A model generated the notes under the pieces. It did no database searches. It was not told where the DNA came from and saw only the letters and a program-made list of their open reading frames with translations. From Platerodrilus igneus (lineage: Eukaryota > Arthropoda > Insecta > Coleoptera > Lycidae): a DNA stretch of 64,000 bases. Shown here piece after piece: positions 47,112 to 60,004 of the stretch (position 1 is the stretch's first letter; each line of letters begins with the position of its first letter). The stretch is taken from positions 1,225,676 to 1,289,675 of the forward strand of contig JARFIW010001258.1 of the NCBI GenBank assembly GCA_036346225.1, written 5' to 3'. Both the position numbers and the translations under genes were made by a program.

Positions 47112-48647
47112 AATAATTACCTAATCAACCGTCCGTCGAGGGTCTGTAAAGACCAGTCAAGACGGTTAATTAAGGCCAGGCAGACTAAACTCAGCGGCGT
47201 AGGTCGTGGTTCAAACTCTTAACTAAAACCTTGCTTGTACTTACCAAAGATGCGATATGGATAAAAATCATCAATACATATATTAGCAATTCATAATAAA
47301 CATGGGCGCCAATCAGCGGAAAGGCACTGATACCTAATAAAAGTAATCATGAAATAAACTCGTAGTTTAGAAAAAGCAATAACATTTTATTATACCATCG
47401 ACTGTCAGGAAAAGCATGTATAAACACATAACTAAACAGTCTGGAACTCGAAATGCAATAAGGCCTACAGGGCCCACTATTCCGACATAAAATAACGTAA
47501 CTCTATCTAACCTAATTGTTATCTTGGGACGTGCACGTCGTCACATATACCTAACCTTAGCCTAACTATGATTAACTTAATACCTTTAATTAATTTAACA
47601 AAAGCACTAATAAGATTGCATATCCTATTTTTAATTGTTTACAGATTACTTGTTTTACAAGCAACTATGCTAATTGATAAAACCGAACTAAAATTCCAAA
47701 TAGACGCAATACCACACCTTATCAAATGTCTGCATCAGCGTTTAATACAAAAAGTACAAGAATCTATTTTAAAATTATACAAATAAAATTAATATTGTGC
47801 ACAGATGCAATATATTACAAAAAGTATTTGTAAGTATAGTATAAAAGCGAAACGTTATTTATAAAAATATATTAATGCTGTACATCTTGTGTTAAACCAT
47901 TTCTTACTTTTACAAAGAAAACAACAATGAAAAGTCTTTGTAACCAACCATTTGTAAATATTCATAACACAAAACAACAAAATAACTTCGCGGGCAACGT
48001 TGTTCATAAAGAAGTAACAATTATTTGACAGGCCCGATAATGTATGTACACCGGTACCCAGAATTAATACTCAGGTTAACTCGTTACAATTCAATAATGG
48101 TCTACATAAATCGATGTAGTATCAGAAGGAAATTTATAGCAAAGGGTTACTTGCATTATTAAAAATAAATGTCCTTTCAAACAAACTAAGTACTTACGTG
48201 TTCTAAGCAACACTCAAACACGTCTTCACCCAAAGACACACATAAAAAAGCCTGGAATCCTTGCCGCTTCTTTACATCTGCCCACATTCCTGCAAACCCC
48301 CCCAATGAATCCGTCCGCCCCTGCGGCCGCACCATATGTTTAAATACCAGAAACTAACCCTCTCAATACATTGTATTGTAAATATTATGCGATCCCAGGT
48401 ACCGTAGATGTAAAACGAAAGCTTTTTAAAATATAGAAGAATTCGCTTGTATGAGGTTATTCCACCACGGTCTATGCAGGCTTTGTAAAACGTACATATA
48501 ATTCAACCACGATTCGTGAAATATACAAGTGATAATTAAATTGTGTCAACTATTAATACTATAAGAATTGGTACGCAGTAGCGTAACATTATATAAAAAA
48601 TAATTCTAAAATTTATGCTCAACAAAGCGATTGAAAATCGGGTTGTT

Positions 48648-48650
<3 letters not shown>
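47109..48650. mobile_element. Probable solo LTR, family D (1542 bp)
   Basis: Begins TGTAATAATTACC and ends GGTTGTTACA, so TGTAA faces TTACA, with TA tracts on both sides. A tRNA-Lys-like ATGGGCGCCAATCAG block lies at 47293-47307. It holds no coding similarity. No second copy is in the window. Confidence 0.55.

Positions 48651-48721
<71 letters not shown>
48651..48721. repeat. (TA)n tract, two runs
   Basis: Two TA runs joined by ATATTATATA, between LTR D and the 3' end of the Penelope-like element. Confidence 0.9.
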
Positions 48722-48722
<1 letters not shown>

Positions 48723-48821
48723 CTTTATTGTTTTCTTGGATAATAGGTCTTTATATTATTATGTTAGTCACTTGCTTGTACCATGTATGTATTAATTAAA
48801 TATATCTCTTATAATAATATC

Positions 48822-48862
48822 TATCCAAACGTTTCGACTTCCACTTTTAAGTCTTTATCAAT
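48822..48862 (-). ncRNA. Hammerhead-ribozyme-like motif of the Penelope element
   Basis: On the minus strand: ACCATTGATAAAG, stem GACTT/AAGTC with an 8-base loop, then GAAACGTTTGG. It matches the motif at 18247 part by part (ACCA.TGA.AAAG, stem, GAAACGTYTG) although the stems differ in sequence and keep pairing. Confidence 0.5.
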
Positions 48863-49256
48863 GGTAATCTTAAAATATTTGTTACAAATATCTACATTAA
48901 TTCCATTTATCACATACCTTGAAACAAAAATTACTTTCAAATTATTTTTAATTTCGACGTGTTTTAGAGTAGGCAAAATCAATATTAATTTACCATTGTC
49001 AAATATTATATAAAACTTAAGGATAAGTTACACATGAAAATAATTTTTTAAAACGTTACATTTAAAATTTGTGAATCAAATATACAGTGCACTTACATTG
49101 CTTGTCGAATAAGTTAAAGGCAATCAGTAACAAATTTTATTGATTTCGTGACACATAGATATGATATTGTAATTGGCCTTGTTTTAAACAAGTAATTTTA
49201 ATGAATATTTATGTTATTTTATAGGGCATTTCAAAAATTGAACAGATTAATTACTG

Positions 49257-50100
49257 TTATGCAATTATGTTAAGATATATTTTACTCAATTTCTTTATGT
49301 CAGTTTTATAGTTAATAGGGGTGTCGTTTTTTAGTATATGTACCATTTCTAGCACTTCTCTTTTCTTTTGATTCATTTCAGTTGCGATAACTTGTGTATG
49401 GTCGTAATTAAATGTGTAGTTTGCGAGTGTTTCATGTTTAGTAAGTGCTGCTTTGCTTCTTTTATCATACTTATGAGCATTTAGTCTTTTCTCTAAATGT
49501 TGTGAACTTTGCCCTATGTATACATGCCTGCAATTCACTTGGCACGGGATTTTATATACAGTGTGAGTTTTTTTATTTTATGGTATTGTATTTTTTAATT
49601 TACTGAAGAAATTTTTAGTTATATTAAAGCTTCTATGTGCTATTGTAATATTCTGTCTATTGAATATGTGTTGGAGTTTTTCAGATAAATCAGGTAGGTA
49701 TGGAAATCCTATATACTTTAATTTTCGTTTATCTTCCAGTTTGTTTGTTTCAGTTGAGTTATTGCAAAATTTGCACATCAGTTTTTTGAATACTCTATTA
49801 ATTAGTTCTTCTGGATAGTTATTCCTTTTGAGGGCGTTTTTAGCTTTTTCTGTTGCTGCACGTCTGTATTCTGAATCTGATAGTCTCATGGATGTGTCTG
49901 TTAGGCTAATGATAACAGATTTTTTTGGGATAATAGCTGTTGTGATAAAAAAATTGATGTATGTGCCTGACCATGTTTATTTTGTATACCATTGTGTTTC
50001 AATGTGGTTGTTTTTTTTCGGTAAAGTGCCATATCCAAAAAGTTAAATTTTTGTATTGTTTTCTATTTCAATAGTGAACTGTAGTTTATTGTGGTAACTA
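49257..50100 (-). pseudogene. Penelope reverse transcriptase end plus GIY-YIG endonuclease
   Basis: From right to left: decayed thumb region with FG.GTL..KNNHIETQWYTK and TWSGTYINF (about 50050-49960, with stops), then DSEYRRAATEKAKNALKRNNYP, the cysteine pair CKFC, KLKYIGFPYLPDLSEKLQHI and SFNITKNFFSKLKNT, and, after a frame change near 49575, the endonuclease with TVYKIPC, CRHVYIGQSSQHLEKRLNAHK, a TKHE motif and EREVLE-like helix (KREVLEMVHILKN). The GIY-YIG nuclease nicks target DNA for priming in this class. Stops and frameshifts make it inactive. Confidence 0.82.
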
Positions 50101-50229
50101 TTAAGGGGCTTTACAATGTATTTACCTTTATCAAATGGTATATGCGAAAGATAATAGAATTAATTCTTATTGATTTTATGGATATTTAATGTTGCTTCAG
50201 AGTCTTACAATAAATGTTTATTTATTAAT

Positions 50230-50986
50230 TAGGTATTTACTTAGTTCTAAGTACAGATAACGCATTCCTTCTCAATTCCGAATATTGGAGAGAATTTTTT
50301 ATTTAAAATTGAATTTATGTGACACAGAGTCAATTTGGCTAATTAATTTAAAGCTTTAATTGCTTAATCAAGTGGTTTTGCACATGCAGAGAGACCCACA
50401 TCTTCAAAACTGTAATAAAAGATTAGTTTTCACTGCAAACAAAACGTGTTTTTAATGCATATTTGTTAAGATTAAAGCTTTAGTTTTGAACAACATTGAT
50501 ATGGTTTTACGCTATGGAAAGCGAATGTTTTATGCAACGAGAAATGTATTTTTATAATAATTAATAAGTAAAAATGAATGGCGTTGTATTTACGTTTGAA
50601 ACTGATTGATTTTCATAAGACACAAAGTTCGCATTTAATCTGTTTTCACAGTATTTCTTAACAATTAATTATGTTTACATATACGGCTTACACGGCTGTA
50701 TTATTGATATAAAATTGGGAGTTTTAAATATACGGAAAGTGTGTTTCCACTTTTACACATTAATTGCTATGTACGTACAATACACTTATTTTATACAGGA
50801 TAGTTATTTACACGCACGGAATTGCATTTTCGTTTGGCCCTTTAACGGATAAAAAACACACTTGTATTATACTGGGTGTAACCATGAATCTTAGAAAATT
50901 TCTATTTTTTCTGGTTCTTTCATATCTTGGTGGAACTTATTTGTAGAATTTGGTTTACAATGACCTCCAGTGACCCCTTATCACGT

Positions 50987-50988
<2 letters not shown>
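50230..50988 (-). mobile_element. LTR family E, second copy (truncated)
   Basis: In minus orientation starts TGACGTGATAAGGGG at the TA tract and resembles 45112-45780, with shared blocks such as GGATTTGGG/GAATTTGG and AAAATATACGG. Divergence is considerable. The inner end is unclear and may have been cut by the Penelope-like element. Confidence 0.55.

Positions 50989-51026
<38 letters not shown>
50989..51026. repeat. (TA)n tract
   Basis: Left flank of the family A solo LTR. Confidence 0.9.
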
Positions 51027-51028
<2 letters not shown>

Positions 51029-53157
51029 CTGTGATACCACCAAAATCCGGATACTCCGCTTTTCGAATCGAGCCCCTACGAATTGGATGTCCAGAACGCT
51101 GTGAATCCTACGAAAGCTATTCATTACTTTAACTGTGTTGGTCCATTGACTTTCTTCTGTTAATCGCCCCGGCTGCTCCCTAGATAACTTTCATCCTCAT
51201 TCATAAAAAACAAACACATTCCTACCACAAACACGAACGTTAACTCTATTTACATCAATATTCACAATACATTAAAATTTCAAAATTAAATTTTGGCATA
51301 AATTTCAATATCAGAAATTTTCAAGATTACATTTATTATCATTTAAATGTGCATCCTGAATTAAAGTCCTTGTTGGATACCTACTAATTAATATAACAAT
51401 ATATGCAGACCGAGTCTGAGTACAAAGGAGCATCTACCACCCCTTTACGTTAATTAACCAGGTTCGTCTAATTGAGCTCAAAGACATACCCAAATTTTCA
51501 TCATAATCCAGAACATCAACACTAAATACCCCTTTCTACTTAAACAAGCAAATTTTACCTTAACATTAAAATTTTATGGTTAGTACAATTTCACTAATGT
51601 CCATTTAAAGTAAATCAATTATAACGTTATTCAACACACACCAAAATATCAAAGTTCGAACAAAATAGTATAATTTACCTGAAGGTTACTGCACTCGTAA
51701 CTTCAATGTACATCGTCCCTTTGTTAATTACACCATTCCAACTGGGTTATATTTACGGCTTCTGATTCTCAACGCTTTTAAAATTTTCTCCATCACCATT
51801 TATTTAAAGTTGTTTCTGGGCTTTTCCGGAACTCATCTGTGTATATCTGAACCTTGTTTTGAGGATCCAGACACGTTTATGCACCATTTAATTATTAATA
51901 CCCCCGAAAAATAACAAAGAAATTCATACTTCTTTCACCAATATACGCCAAAACTGCCTAATTTTTGTGTATTCATTTGTCGTTGTAAATTTTACTAATT
52001 AGTACAGTGATACTAACTTTATTACCTTGTATCTAAGTGCACTCAAGTACATTCATGTTAGCACGTAAATAACAAACGGTTTGAATCACCAAAATATACG
52101 AGCAAACTTTAAATTATTCTATGCACTGTTTAACGTATTGAATCAAGTCGCGGATGTAAGAGAGCTTGTTCATATTCCCCTGGGTATATGTAGAGGTTAG
52201 CCTGTCTGTCGGTCGAGTCTCCAAAACGGACAATTCTAAAGAATTTCGCCTGCTATGTTCCCATTCCGCAGCCCGGCATGCGATTTTTACGAATTTTGCA
52301 CTCGCCCCAGTTAAATCTCAGAAATTTCAACACGGCACGCAAACATGTCCGAGAATAACTAATTAAATTTTGTACAGAAATTGTTGTTTCTACCTCTCAT
52401 ATGTGCATCTTATTTTCAACCAATCGTGACCCTCGTGACGTTGCTCATATCACGCCTTTAATTATTAGTGTCTTTGTCTTACGCACATTATCTTTCCTTC
52501 TCTAACCTGTTCTTAGTGGTGCAAATTGATATTCCTTACTATCGATTATTTCAGTCCATGTGGACTATCTGGGTTAAATAACCCCGTATCGCACCTTCTC
52601 GTGAATATTAAGCCACGGTTTCTCCAAGATTCTTTGTAACCATTAATTATCTGCAACATTTACGCAGAATGAGCCTTTTAAAAATACGCAGGTGTTCAAA
52701 CATAATATTACTTCTCAGAGCTTTATTTCATGGTATCTTATTGGGTTTTTACAAGTTTTTATAGATATTGTCTGTTACTAACGGTTCAATTAACTCCAAT
52801 TAAAATAATACCCTTTAATTTTTAGTGAATCCTAATTAAATATTCAATTATTATCAGTACATTTTTGTTTAATACCGGTTACTTAAAATAGAGTTAATTA
52901 ATATAAATTTTGCACATAATTTCTCTTTGTTTCTTTACTAGGAATAATTAAATTACATGTAGAGCTTTTTAATACTGCTTCCTTTTTTATAGCAAGCGTC
53001 TTGTAGATGATTTAAATTTCTTATGTTTAATGAAACGAATGAATTTTTATGCTTCACGGTTTTTTTTAATAACGCGTACCTTTTCCCAAAGCTTCTACAC
53101 GGTGATTAAAATTATTTGATGTGATTATTTAATTTTCTACCCTGGTCTAAATATGAG

Positions 53158-53159
<2 letters not shown>
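51027..53159 (-). mobile_element. Solo LTR, family A (2133 bp)
   Basis: Aligns with both LTRs of the 37429-45077 element from TGCTGTGAT to GAGTA but is clearly more diverged. It carries only one primer-binding-site-like unit (CGAGCCCCTACGAATTGG near 51069), where the others have two. TA tracts lie on both sides and there is no interior, so it is a product of LTR-LTR recombination or loss. Confidence 0.85.

Positions 53160-53202
<43 letters not shown>
53160..53202. repeat. (TA)n tract
   Basis: Right flank of the solo LTR. Confidence 0.9.
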
Positions 53203-53203
<1 letters not shown>

Positions 53204-53300
53204 GTGGGCTTTGCATAAAAATTTAAAGTTATTATTTCATTTTATTAACTAATAACATAGTATTATAATCAACTTGTCCTGGGCAATTACCAAATAATAA
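53203..53300 (+). repeat. tRNA-containing repeat, tail only
   Basis: GGGCTTTGCATAAAAATTTA and GTTATTATTTCATTTTATTA match the downstream part of the repeat at 15836 and its copy at 25909; the tRNA-like part is absent, cut off at the TA tract. Confidence 0.55.
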
Positions 53301-56300
53301 ACACCTAGCCTAGTATTTTTTATTCAAATGTGTACTTGATTAAACTTTGATAGTTCCTTGTCACGATTTCAGTATTTCTATAAATCTTCTCCTTCACATT
53401 GTCATGTAAATAGCGTGTTACATGTAATTTACTCATGTTCGCAACTATTTTCCTTCAGTATAATGATGTGAAAGGCAGAGCAGCAATTTGCAACTTAGTA
53501 CTTCAGTTGCCAAGTTTTCCCCTGGCGCAGATGTTACTACCTCATTTTCCTCTTAGAAACTTATAAGGCTTCAGGTGCCTATGTTTGACTGATTAGAAAC
53601 GTAATTAATTTCAATTTTAGTATAAAGGGAAATTTGTGTGGCTCTCTTTTGATAAAATTAAGCTTGGCCAACAGTGAAAGCTTACAAATTTTTCCTACGC
53701 ATAATTAAACCACACGGTTATCAAAAATTTACGATTATTAACTCTGACACAAATTACCTTAATTAAAACGAACGCTGAAGGAATCTAGCGTGACTTGATG
53801 CACACAAACTTACAAAATAAAGCAGATGAACTGAACGCGGCAGGGTGCTTCTTAGAGTTATGCACATTAAAATCTTATAATGCAAAGAAAACAACGATAT
53901 TATTTCTGAAAGAATTCGAAAATACGTGACGCAGAACTTTCCTATAATAAAACATAAAGCAATAAATTCGAAACCAATGGCACAGTTTGTGACGGAAAAT
54001 CCCGTATTCCACTTAAACAGCGTCTACTTCCTATTGTAGTAAAAGGGTATCACGCAATCGAATAAATTTCTCTTTAAAACACCCTACAAGATTTGCAGTT
54101 TCTTCGAAAATACAGCCTAACGCCTAAAATAAATCTAGTGAACACTCATTTCTGAGAAAGTAAAGAGGGGATCGTTCATTAAAAATATGTATGACGTCCA
54201 CATAGATCTACAGGGGATTAAAATGTAATGCCTATACCCCTATTAAATGACAACTCCAGAATAGGGCCTACATAGTAATCAATGGGCTGAGAAGCAAAGA
54301 GGGGTATATGTAACTTTTCCACTAAAATGGAAATAAGTTTAGAATTGAAACTATAATGTACTCAAAATGTTTGTAGAAAAACTATGCAACTAAGAAAAAT
54401 AGTCTACGCTGTTGTCCAAGAGTAGTAATTTACACTACTAGATGAAAAACTAATTGCGTAAGTGGCACAGAGGAATAGGTTCTTACACCTGATTTTTTCA
54501 GTGTAACTATTCCACCTTATAGGCGGCAGAGTCATTAGGAACTAGAGGGAGTTCCTGTCTAAAATTCAAGCCCAGAGTAAAATAGATGGAAAGCGGCTTT
54601 TCGTACAAAAGGACCCTCGTATAAGATCTTCCAGCCAGCTAAGCTTCTTCAACTTAGGGCAGAGCTATGAACAGGGGTCGAAGGTTGGTATACGATAAAA
54701 AAAAGAAAATTATGGACGCCACCGTATCTTAATAATAGTTGTGATGTCTAACAATCCGAAGATAAGATACGGAAATCTTCGAAAAGAAAAGAAATATCTT
54801 CTGAACAACCAAAACGTATAAACATAATACTTACTTACTCTTAACACTGCACGCTTGAATTGGAACGACGACCTCGTACTGTCTGAAAATATAACCACCT
54901 CAAGAAATTCATAGAACTAGGGCTTCACTAGAGCCTAGTCAAATTATCACAAAAAATTTCAAAAACTACTAATTCAAAAATATAACTCTAAAATATCTTA
55001 CCAATAGAATGTTGGTAATCTTTCTTTGTATACTCATGAATTTTATGAATTTGTTTGTACCAATTGTGAGAAACTATTATCAACTTCAATACAAATAAGA
55101 TTTAGAATAACATAATCCATTCTCTATTTGGTTAAAGAAACATATATACATATTTTATACAACTTTATACACACTATTGGTTTTTGTAATTAAGCTATCA
55201 GAGTAATTATACATTATCTCTCAATATTTAAGTGCATTTCAAAGTTCTTAATTAGTTATCAAAGTAATTTAAAGAAGATATTGTGTTTTTTAATAATACG
55301 TAACAATTGTTTAATTATTACCGAAAAAGGATCCTGTTTTGGTTTACAAAAAATTATGATAAATGATTGTAACTCAATTCATGTAAGATTGAATTTAGAT
55401 ATTTATAAAAATTTATTTGAACGAAAAATCAACTAGCCTTATGGTATAAAATAATCTGTGTATTATTATACTTTCAAGTAAAAACTGGATTATAAAATGT
55501 GACAAACAAGCGTTAAAATGTCACCTGTTAAGTTAAAACAAATTCTTGTTTAACCTTTACGATTTTCTGAAACTTATCCTTAAATTTCCAACGTTCTTAC
55601 GAACATTTATACAACTCAAACTGTTAAATATTGAACAAAAAAAAAATATTTACACCAATTGAAATTACTGTATAAATTTACAAAAAAATAACCACAACAT
55701 GTAGTTTCTTAATTTAGCGAGAACTGAATAAAGAAATCACTCACCATAAAAGTTCGCATGACATCTATATAATTCCGGTAGCAAATATTTACCAATTTAT
55801 TTGAGAATGAACTTTGCACCATCGCCCATCAATTCTCGTGTTCAACTCTAACAACAGCTGCGCGGCCTTCACATGTGCCTCGGATTACAAACTTGATTTC
55901 CATTCGAAAAAGTACGCTTAAATTTTTGTTGCTCACGACAAGGGCACCTTAACATTTCAACTTGAAATATTTAATAACCAAAAACTTTGCAATACTTATT
56001 AGTAACTAAAAGTTTGCAATACTCAATAACTAAAACTTGCACTACAAAAATCAAGAAGCATTAATTTAAATTCAAAATGAAAATAATTACATACCGTGAT
56101 GATGTTACTTCGAAACCATATTCTATAAATCAACCTAAGAGTCGACTGACTAAAAAAGAATACTAAACAAAAGGTTATTCATGATTCTCTAGCGTGTACC
56201 CCAATGATGGTTTCTACTTCAAAGACTAAAGGAGTTATCCTCCTCTAGGCCACATGCCTGTCGGACTGCATCTTTCCAACGAAAACTGTTTGACCACGCG

Positions 56301-58085
56301 TCAAAAACTTGTCTATCTGATTTCATTTTCAAATTACAATAGACTCAAGCAATAAAGTGTTTTACTACGCGAGCAAGCGCAGTGGACCGAATTCTTGAAT
56401 CAACACGTTATCGAAAATCTAGGGAACCGAAATGCTACATTAAACCCATAAACACAGATAAAGCTCCACACGACAACCAATAAATATTATATTAATGGAA
56501 TAGAAATTTACGTTTTCAACACCGTAAAGGATAATCGTAAATTAATAATTATAAAAAGGCGTAAACTAGCTAGAAACGAAATTGTATTCGCTACAAGGCA
56601 TGCTACGTACCGTCTACCGGTCAATAATGTTAGATAAGTCATTGCTGTTGGTATCTGTTTGTGCCAGTTAGAGTTTTCATTAAAAAATTTTAGTTTAAAT
56701 TACAAAATTTAACGCAAGTAAACCTATTGATTCTTATATACATATTGTAAGTTTTTAAGAGTACTACTTTTATCTTCACAATAATTTGAAGCTAACATGT
56801 GACTATGATAGTAAATATCATTAACAAATTAAAATTTCATTGATAAATATTTAATGTATACTTACCGTTTAAAAAATATTTATGTTGTAAAAACATTTTT
56901 GGCATTACGTACAAGGTTAACCTATCCCTGACCTTTGGTAGGGTATACGTTCTAGAATTCCAGTAGGATATAAGTTTTTACTGTTAATTATTATTTTTTG
57001 TATAAAATTGAAACAAAATAGTGATATAAAAAACATTGTGGTATTGTCGAAAAGTTTTATACAGTGTTACGCCTTATTACTTTCCCCGTTTGGCGTCAAT
57101 TATTATGTTAGCCCCAGGCGTAACTTATAACGCCTCCAAATTTGGACACAAACTATTAGCATCAAACTAGTAAAGATTTACAAGCTCAGGAAGACATTAA
57201 AAATTAAACAAAGGACTTACACTAATTAATAACTGCAGCTAAGGCATCCTCCCGTTGTTTTCAGATGGATCAGGTTACGAGGAAATTCATTTCTTTTGTT
57301 TAGTCTAGATTCTGGAAGCAAAGTGCGTTGAACCTACACTTATAGAGAACACAAGAAATTATTAAGGTACTTGGACAGGTAATAGGAATGCAAAATGAGC
57401 ATTTCGCATTTAATTAACGCGCACTCGCGTTTATTTTCGGTAATTGGAAGTCAAGTCCTCGTTCTGAATGCGCTGTTCTCATAAACTTATACGTGTCCCC
57501 ACCATAAAATGTCTCTCATTCGTTATGCGCGATGACCACACATCCCTTTTGCCAGGGAAGCGGGTGCTTAAACGAACACATACACTAAATTAGAGGGTAT
57601 TGTCCTATAGTACGTGAGAACGGGAAGCCGCAGTATTATCGTAGTAACCTAACTGAAGACGGAAAAACTTTCTCTTTCGGATTATCATATCCCCTATTCC
57701 TAATATCTAAACGAAAGCTTCGTGCAGCCAGTGGCAAAACATGCACATTTCTGTCAATATCTGTCATTACTGTTGTTAGTTTTATAATAGAAAAAATTTT
57801 TCTTGTACTGAATTTACAGTTTATTATACTTTCTGTACAACATACTTGAAGTGTATAAAATACTTTAATAAATCATCAGTACTAAACTTCGAATAATATT
57901 CCTCTTTACTTTATGCGAGAACTATAAATCATCGGCGTTACAATGACGGCAACCTAAATAACCTAAAAAGAAAATAAAGAAAAAGCAGACAAAGATAAAT
58001 AGCCCCAAAGGAAGTAAAAAAGTTAAACAGTGGAAAGTGAAAAAGCCAATACTTACAAATTGAACGAACAGAGATTTATAAATCA
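53301..58085. other. Longest stretch without recognised elements
   Basis: No coding frame, element end or RNA gene that I can support. GT(A/G)AGT-type donor-like sequences occur on the minus strand near 54845 and 55747, so it could be host intron or untranslated sequence, but that is only inference. Confidence 0.4.
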
Positions 58086-59706
58086 TAATATCATGATTAG
58101 GTTTTTAGTCCTGGAGTGGTAGGACGCGTACCTCCTTTGTTTCCTATTCTGACCTAACCTACACATTTCCCTGAAATTCCCACAGTCTACAACTTTCCTA
58201 TCTGTGTGCAATAGTCTAATCTAGGTCTACCTCTACGTCTTTTTTCCTTTTTCCGCTTCTAATATATCTCGCACTATTCCCTCATGCATTATAACGTGTC
58301 TTATAATCCTATCTTTCCTATTATTAATTTTTTTCCAAGTACATCTTTCTGCCCCTACCATTTCTAGTACCTCTTTGTTCACAACTTTGTCTGTCCACGA
58401 AATCATCATTATACATCTGCAGCACCATATTTCAAAGGCATCTATATTTTTCCTGTCTGCATCTACTGTCCAAGTTTTACAGCAGTAAATACCATACTCC
58501 ACACGTTTGTTTTCAGCAGTCTTTTCCTTGTTTCCACGTTTGCTATCTTCGGACATAGTAGTTGCTTTTTTCTTGTTAATTGCAGCACTTCATTGTGCTA
58601 ATTTTTGTTTTATATCTTTTGCACTCTTCCCATCTTAAGTTATTTGGCTTCCTAGGTACTTTTGTATTCCGGTTTCTGACCTATATTCCCCTTCACTACA
58701 TACTAGTACTTTAGTTTTATTTTTGTTAATTTTCATACCATATCTCTCTGTTAGTACCGTTTCCATTCCAAGAGTTGCTTCTAACTCTACCTTGCTAGAT
58801 GCTAATACCGCTATATCGTCTGCAAATCTGAGCATATTAATCTTGCATAATAATTCCAAATGCATTTCAGCATTTGACAGTATTTATTGCCTCTTCGATA
58901 TACAAGACAGAAATTAATTGGAATAGTGCACATCCCCATATCATCCCTTTCCTAATATTTACTTCTCTACGTTCCTGGTAAAATTCTATTACCGCTATTT
59001 GTTATTTGTATAAGCTATGTACCATCCGTCAATCCTTACAACTAATTACTATCTTTTTTTTTTAGCATTTCCAGCATTTCTTTCCATATTATACCGTCGA
59101 ATTCTTTTCCCAGATCTACAAACTCTATATACACGCTTTCTCTTCTATTATCATCCTTAAACCTAAAATGACCTCCTGTGTTCCCCTGTTTCTCTTAAAC
59201 CCAAATTGATCTTCTCCTATTTCTTCAGAACGTTTTCCCATCGGTCTTTGTACAATTCTAGTTAAACTTTATGTTCGGAAGTTTTCAAATCTATCCGCAT
59301 CTCTCTTTTTTGGTATAGTAACAATAGAAATACCATTGAAATATTTACGTATATAGCTGACAAGTTGGAAGAGACGTTCTGTTACTGCTTCTTCGGCAGC
59401 TTTTATAGTTTCTGCTTGCACCTTATCTGTATCTGGCGCCTTATTATATTTCAGGCTCTTTAATGCTAGTTTAAACTCATGTCTAAGTATAAGATATCTC
59501 AAGTCATCCTGTTCAATGTCTTTTTCATATTCTAGGTCTTCCAGTTTCGGTTCTGCATATAAATTCCCTATATATTCTTGCCATCTATCCACTTTCTCTA
59601 CATTCTCTATAACGATGTCTCCTACTGCGCCCCTTATATTTTTGCTATATGGCTTTATATCCCTACAATTCGTTTTAATTAGTTTGTATACTTCGTCTGT
59701 ACTCAC
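58086..59706 (-). pseudogene. LINE reverse transcriptase (3' two-thirds), broken
   Basis: Non-LTR retrotransposon ORF2 remnant on the minus strand. From 59706: DRWQEYIGNLYAEP, FKLALKSLKYNKAPDTDKV (RT start, NKAPG-like), VTIPKKRDADRFENFRT; then, in other frames, EDQFGFKRNRGTQE, FVDLGKEFDGIIWKEML (palm aspartate), INMLRFADDIAVLASS (FADD catalytic pair) and MKINKNKTKVLVC. The C-terminal region follows: CCKTWTVDADRKNIDAFEIW, MISWTDKVVNKEVLEMVG and DRIIRHVIMHEGIV. The 3' non-coding end is the same as the 176-bp fragment at 1710-1885. Multiple frameshifts make it dead; the endonuclease domain is absent. Confidence 0.85.
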
Positions 59707-59990
59707 TCACTCACGTATTTAATGTTCATACAGTTTTCCCCGTAAACTTCAACCAGTTGACAATGAATTTCTTTTGGTGTCACCTTTTGCGCACTTAAGA
59801 AACGTATCACCGAACGCAATTCGCACTTGGACGCTGACGCGAGGGGTACTTCCATTGTTAACGGCTGCTCAGCAAAGACTGAGCGGTCGGGCAATGACGC
59901 GGCAGCAGCAAAGTTGTAGTGGGGGAACCAGGCAACACGGCGCTGTTGCCAGATTTCCCCTAGCGCGGAATCCGGCAAAGTTACAGAGTT
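59707..59990 (-). pseudogene. N-terminal scrap of a mariner (HTH_48-type) transposase
   Basis: The frame ends SASKCELRSVIRFLSAQKVT, PKEIHCQLVEVYGENCMNIK, which has the shape of the HTH_48 domain at the N-terminus of mariner transposases. It stops after this domain, where LINE sequence begins. The preceding DNA (59830-59990) is unusually GC-rich for the window and may be the 5' leader of that element. Confidence 0.6.
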
Positions 59991-60004
59991 GGAGACCTTA
60001 CTTT

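Larger units (their letters stand above)
48722..50180 (-). mobile_element. Penelope-like element, 5'-truncated and decayed
   Basis: Minus-strand order: end of reverse transcriptase, linker, GIY-YIG endonuclease, about 400 bp of non-coding sequence with a hammerhead-like motif, TA tract. This is the order of a Penelope element. The 5' three-quarters of the reverse transcriptase are missing. Confidence 0.8.

Noticed and set aside
57062..57125. Inverted repeat GTTACGCCT/AGGCGTAAC
   Set aside because: Only 9 bp with a long loop and no second copy; likely chance.
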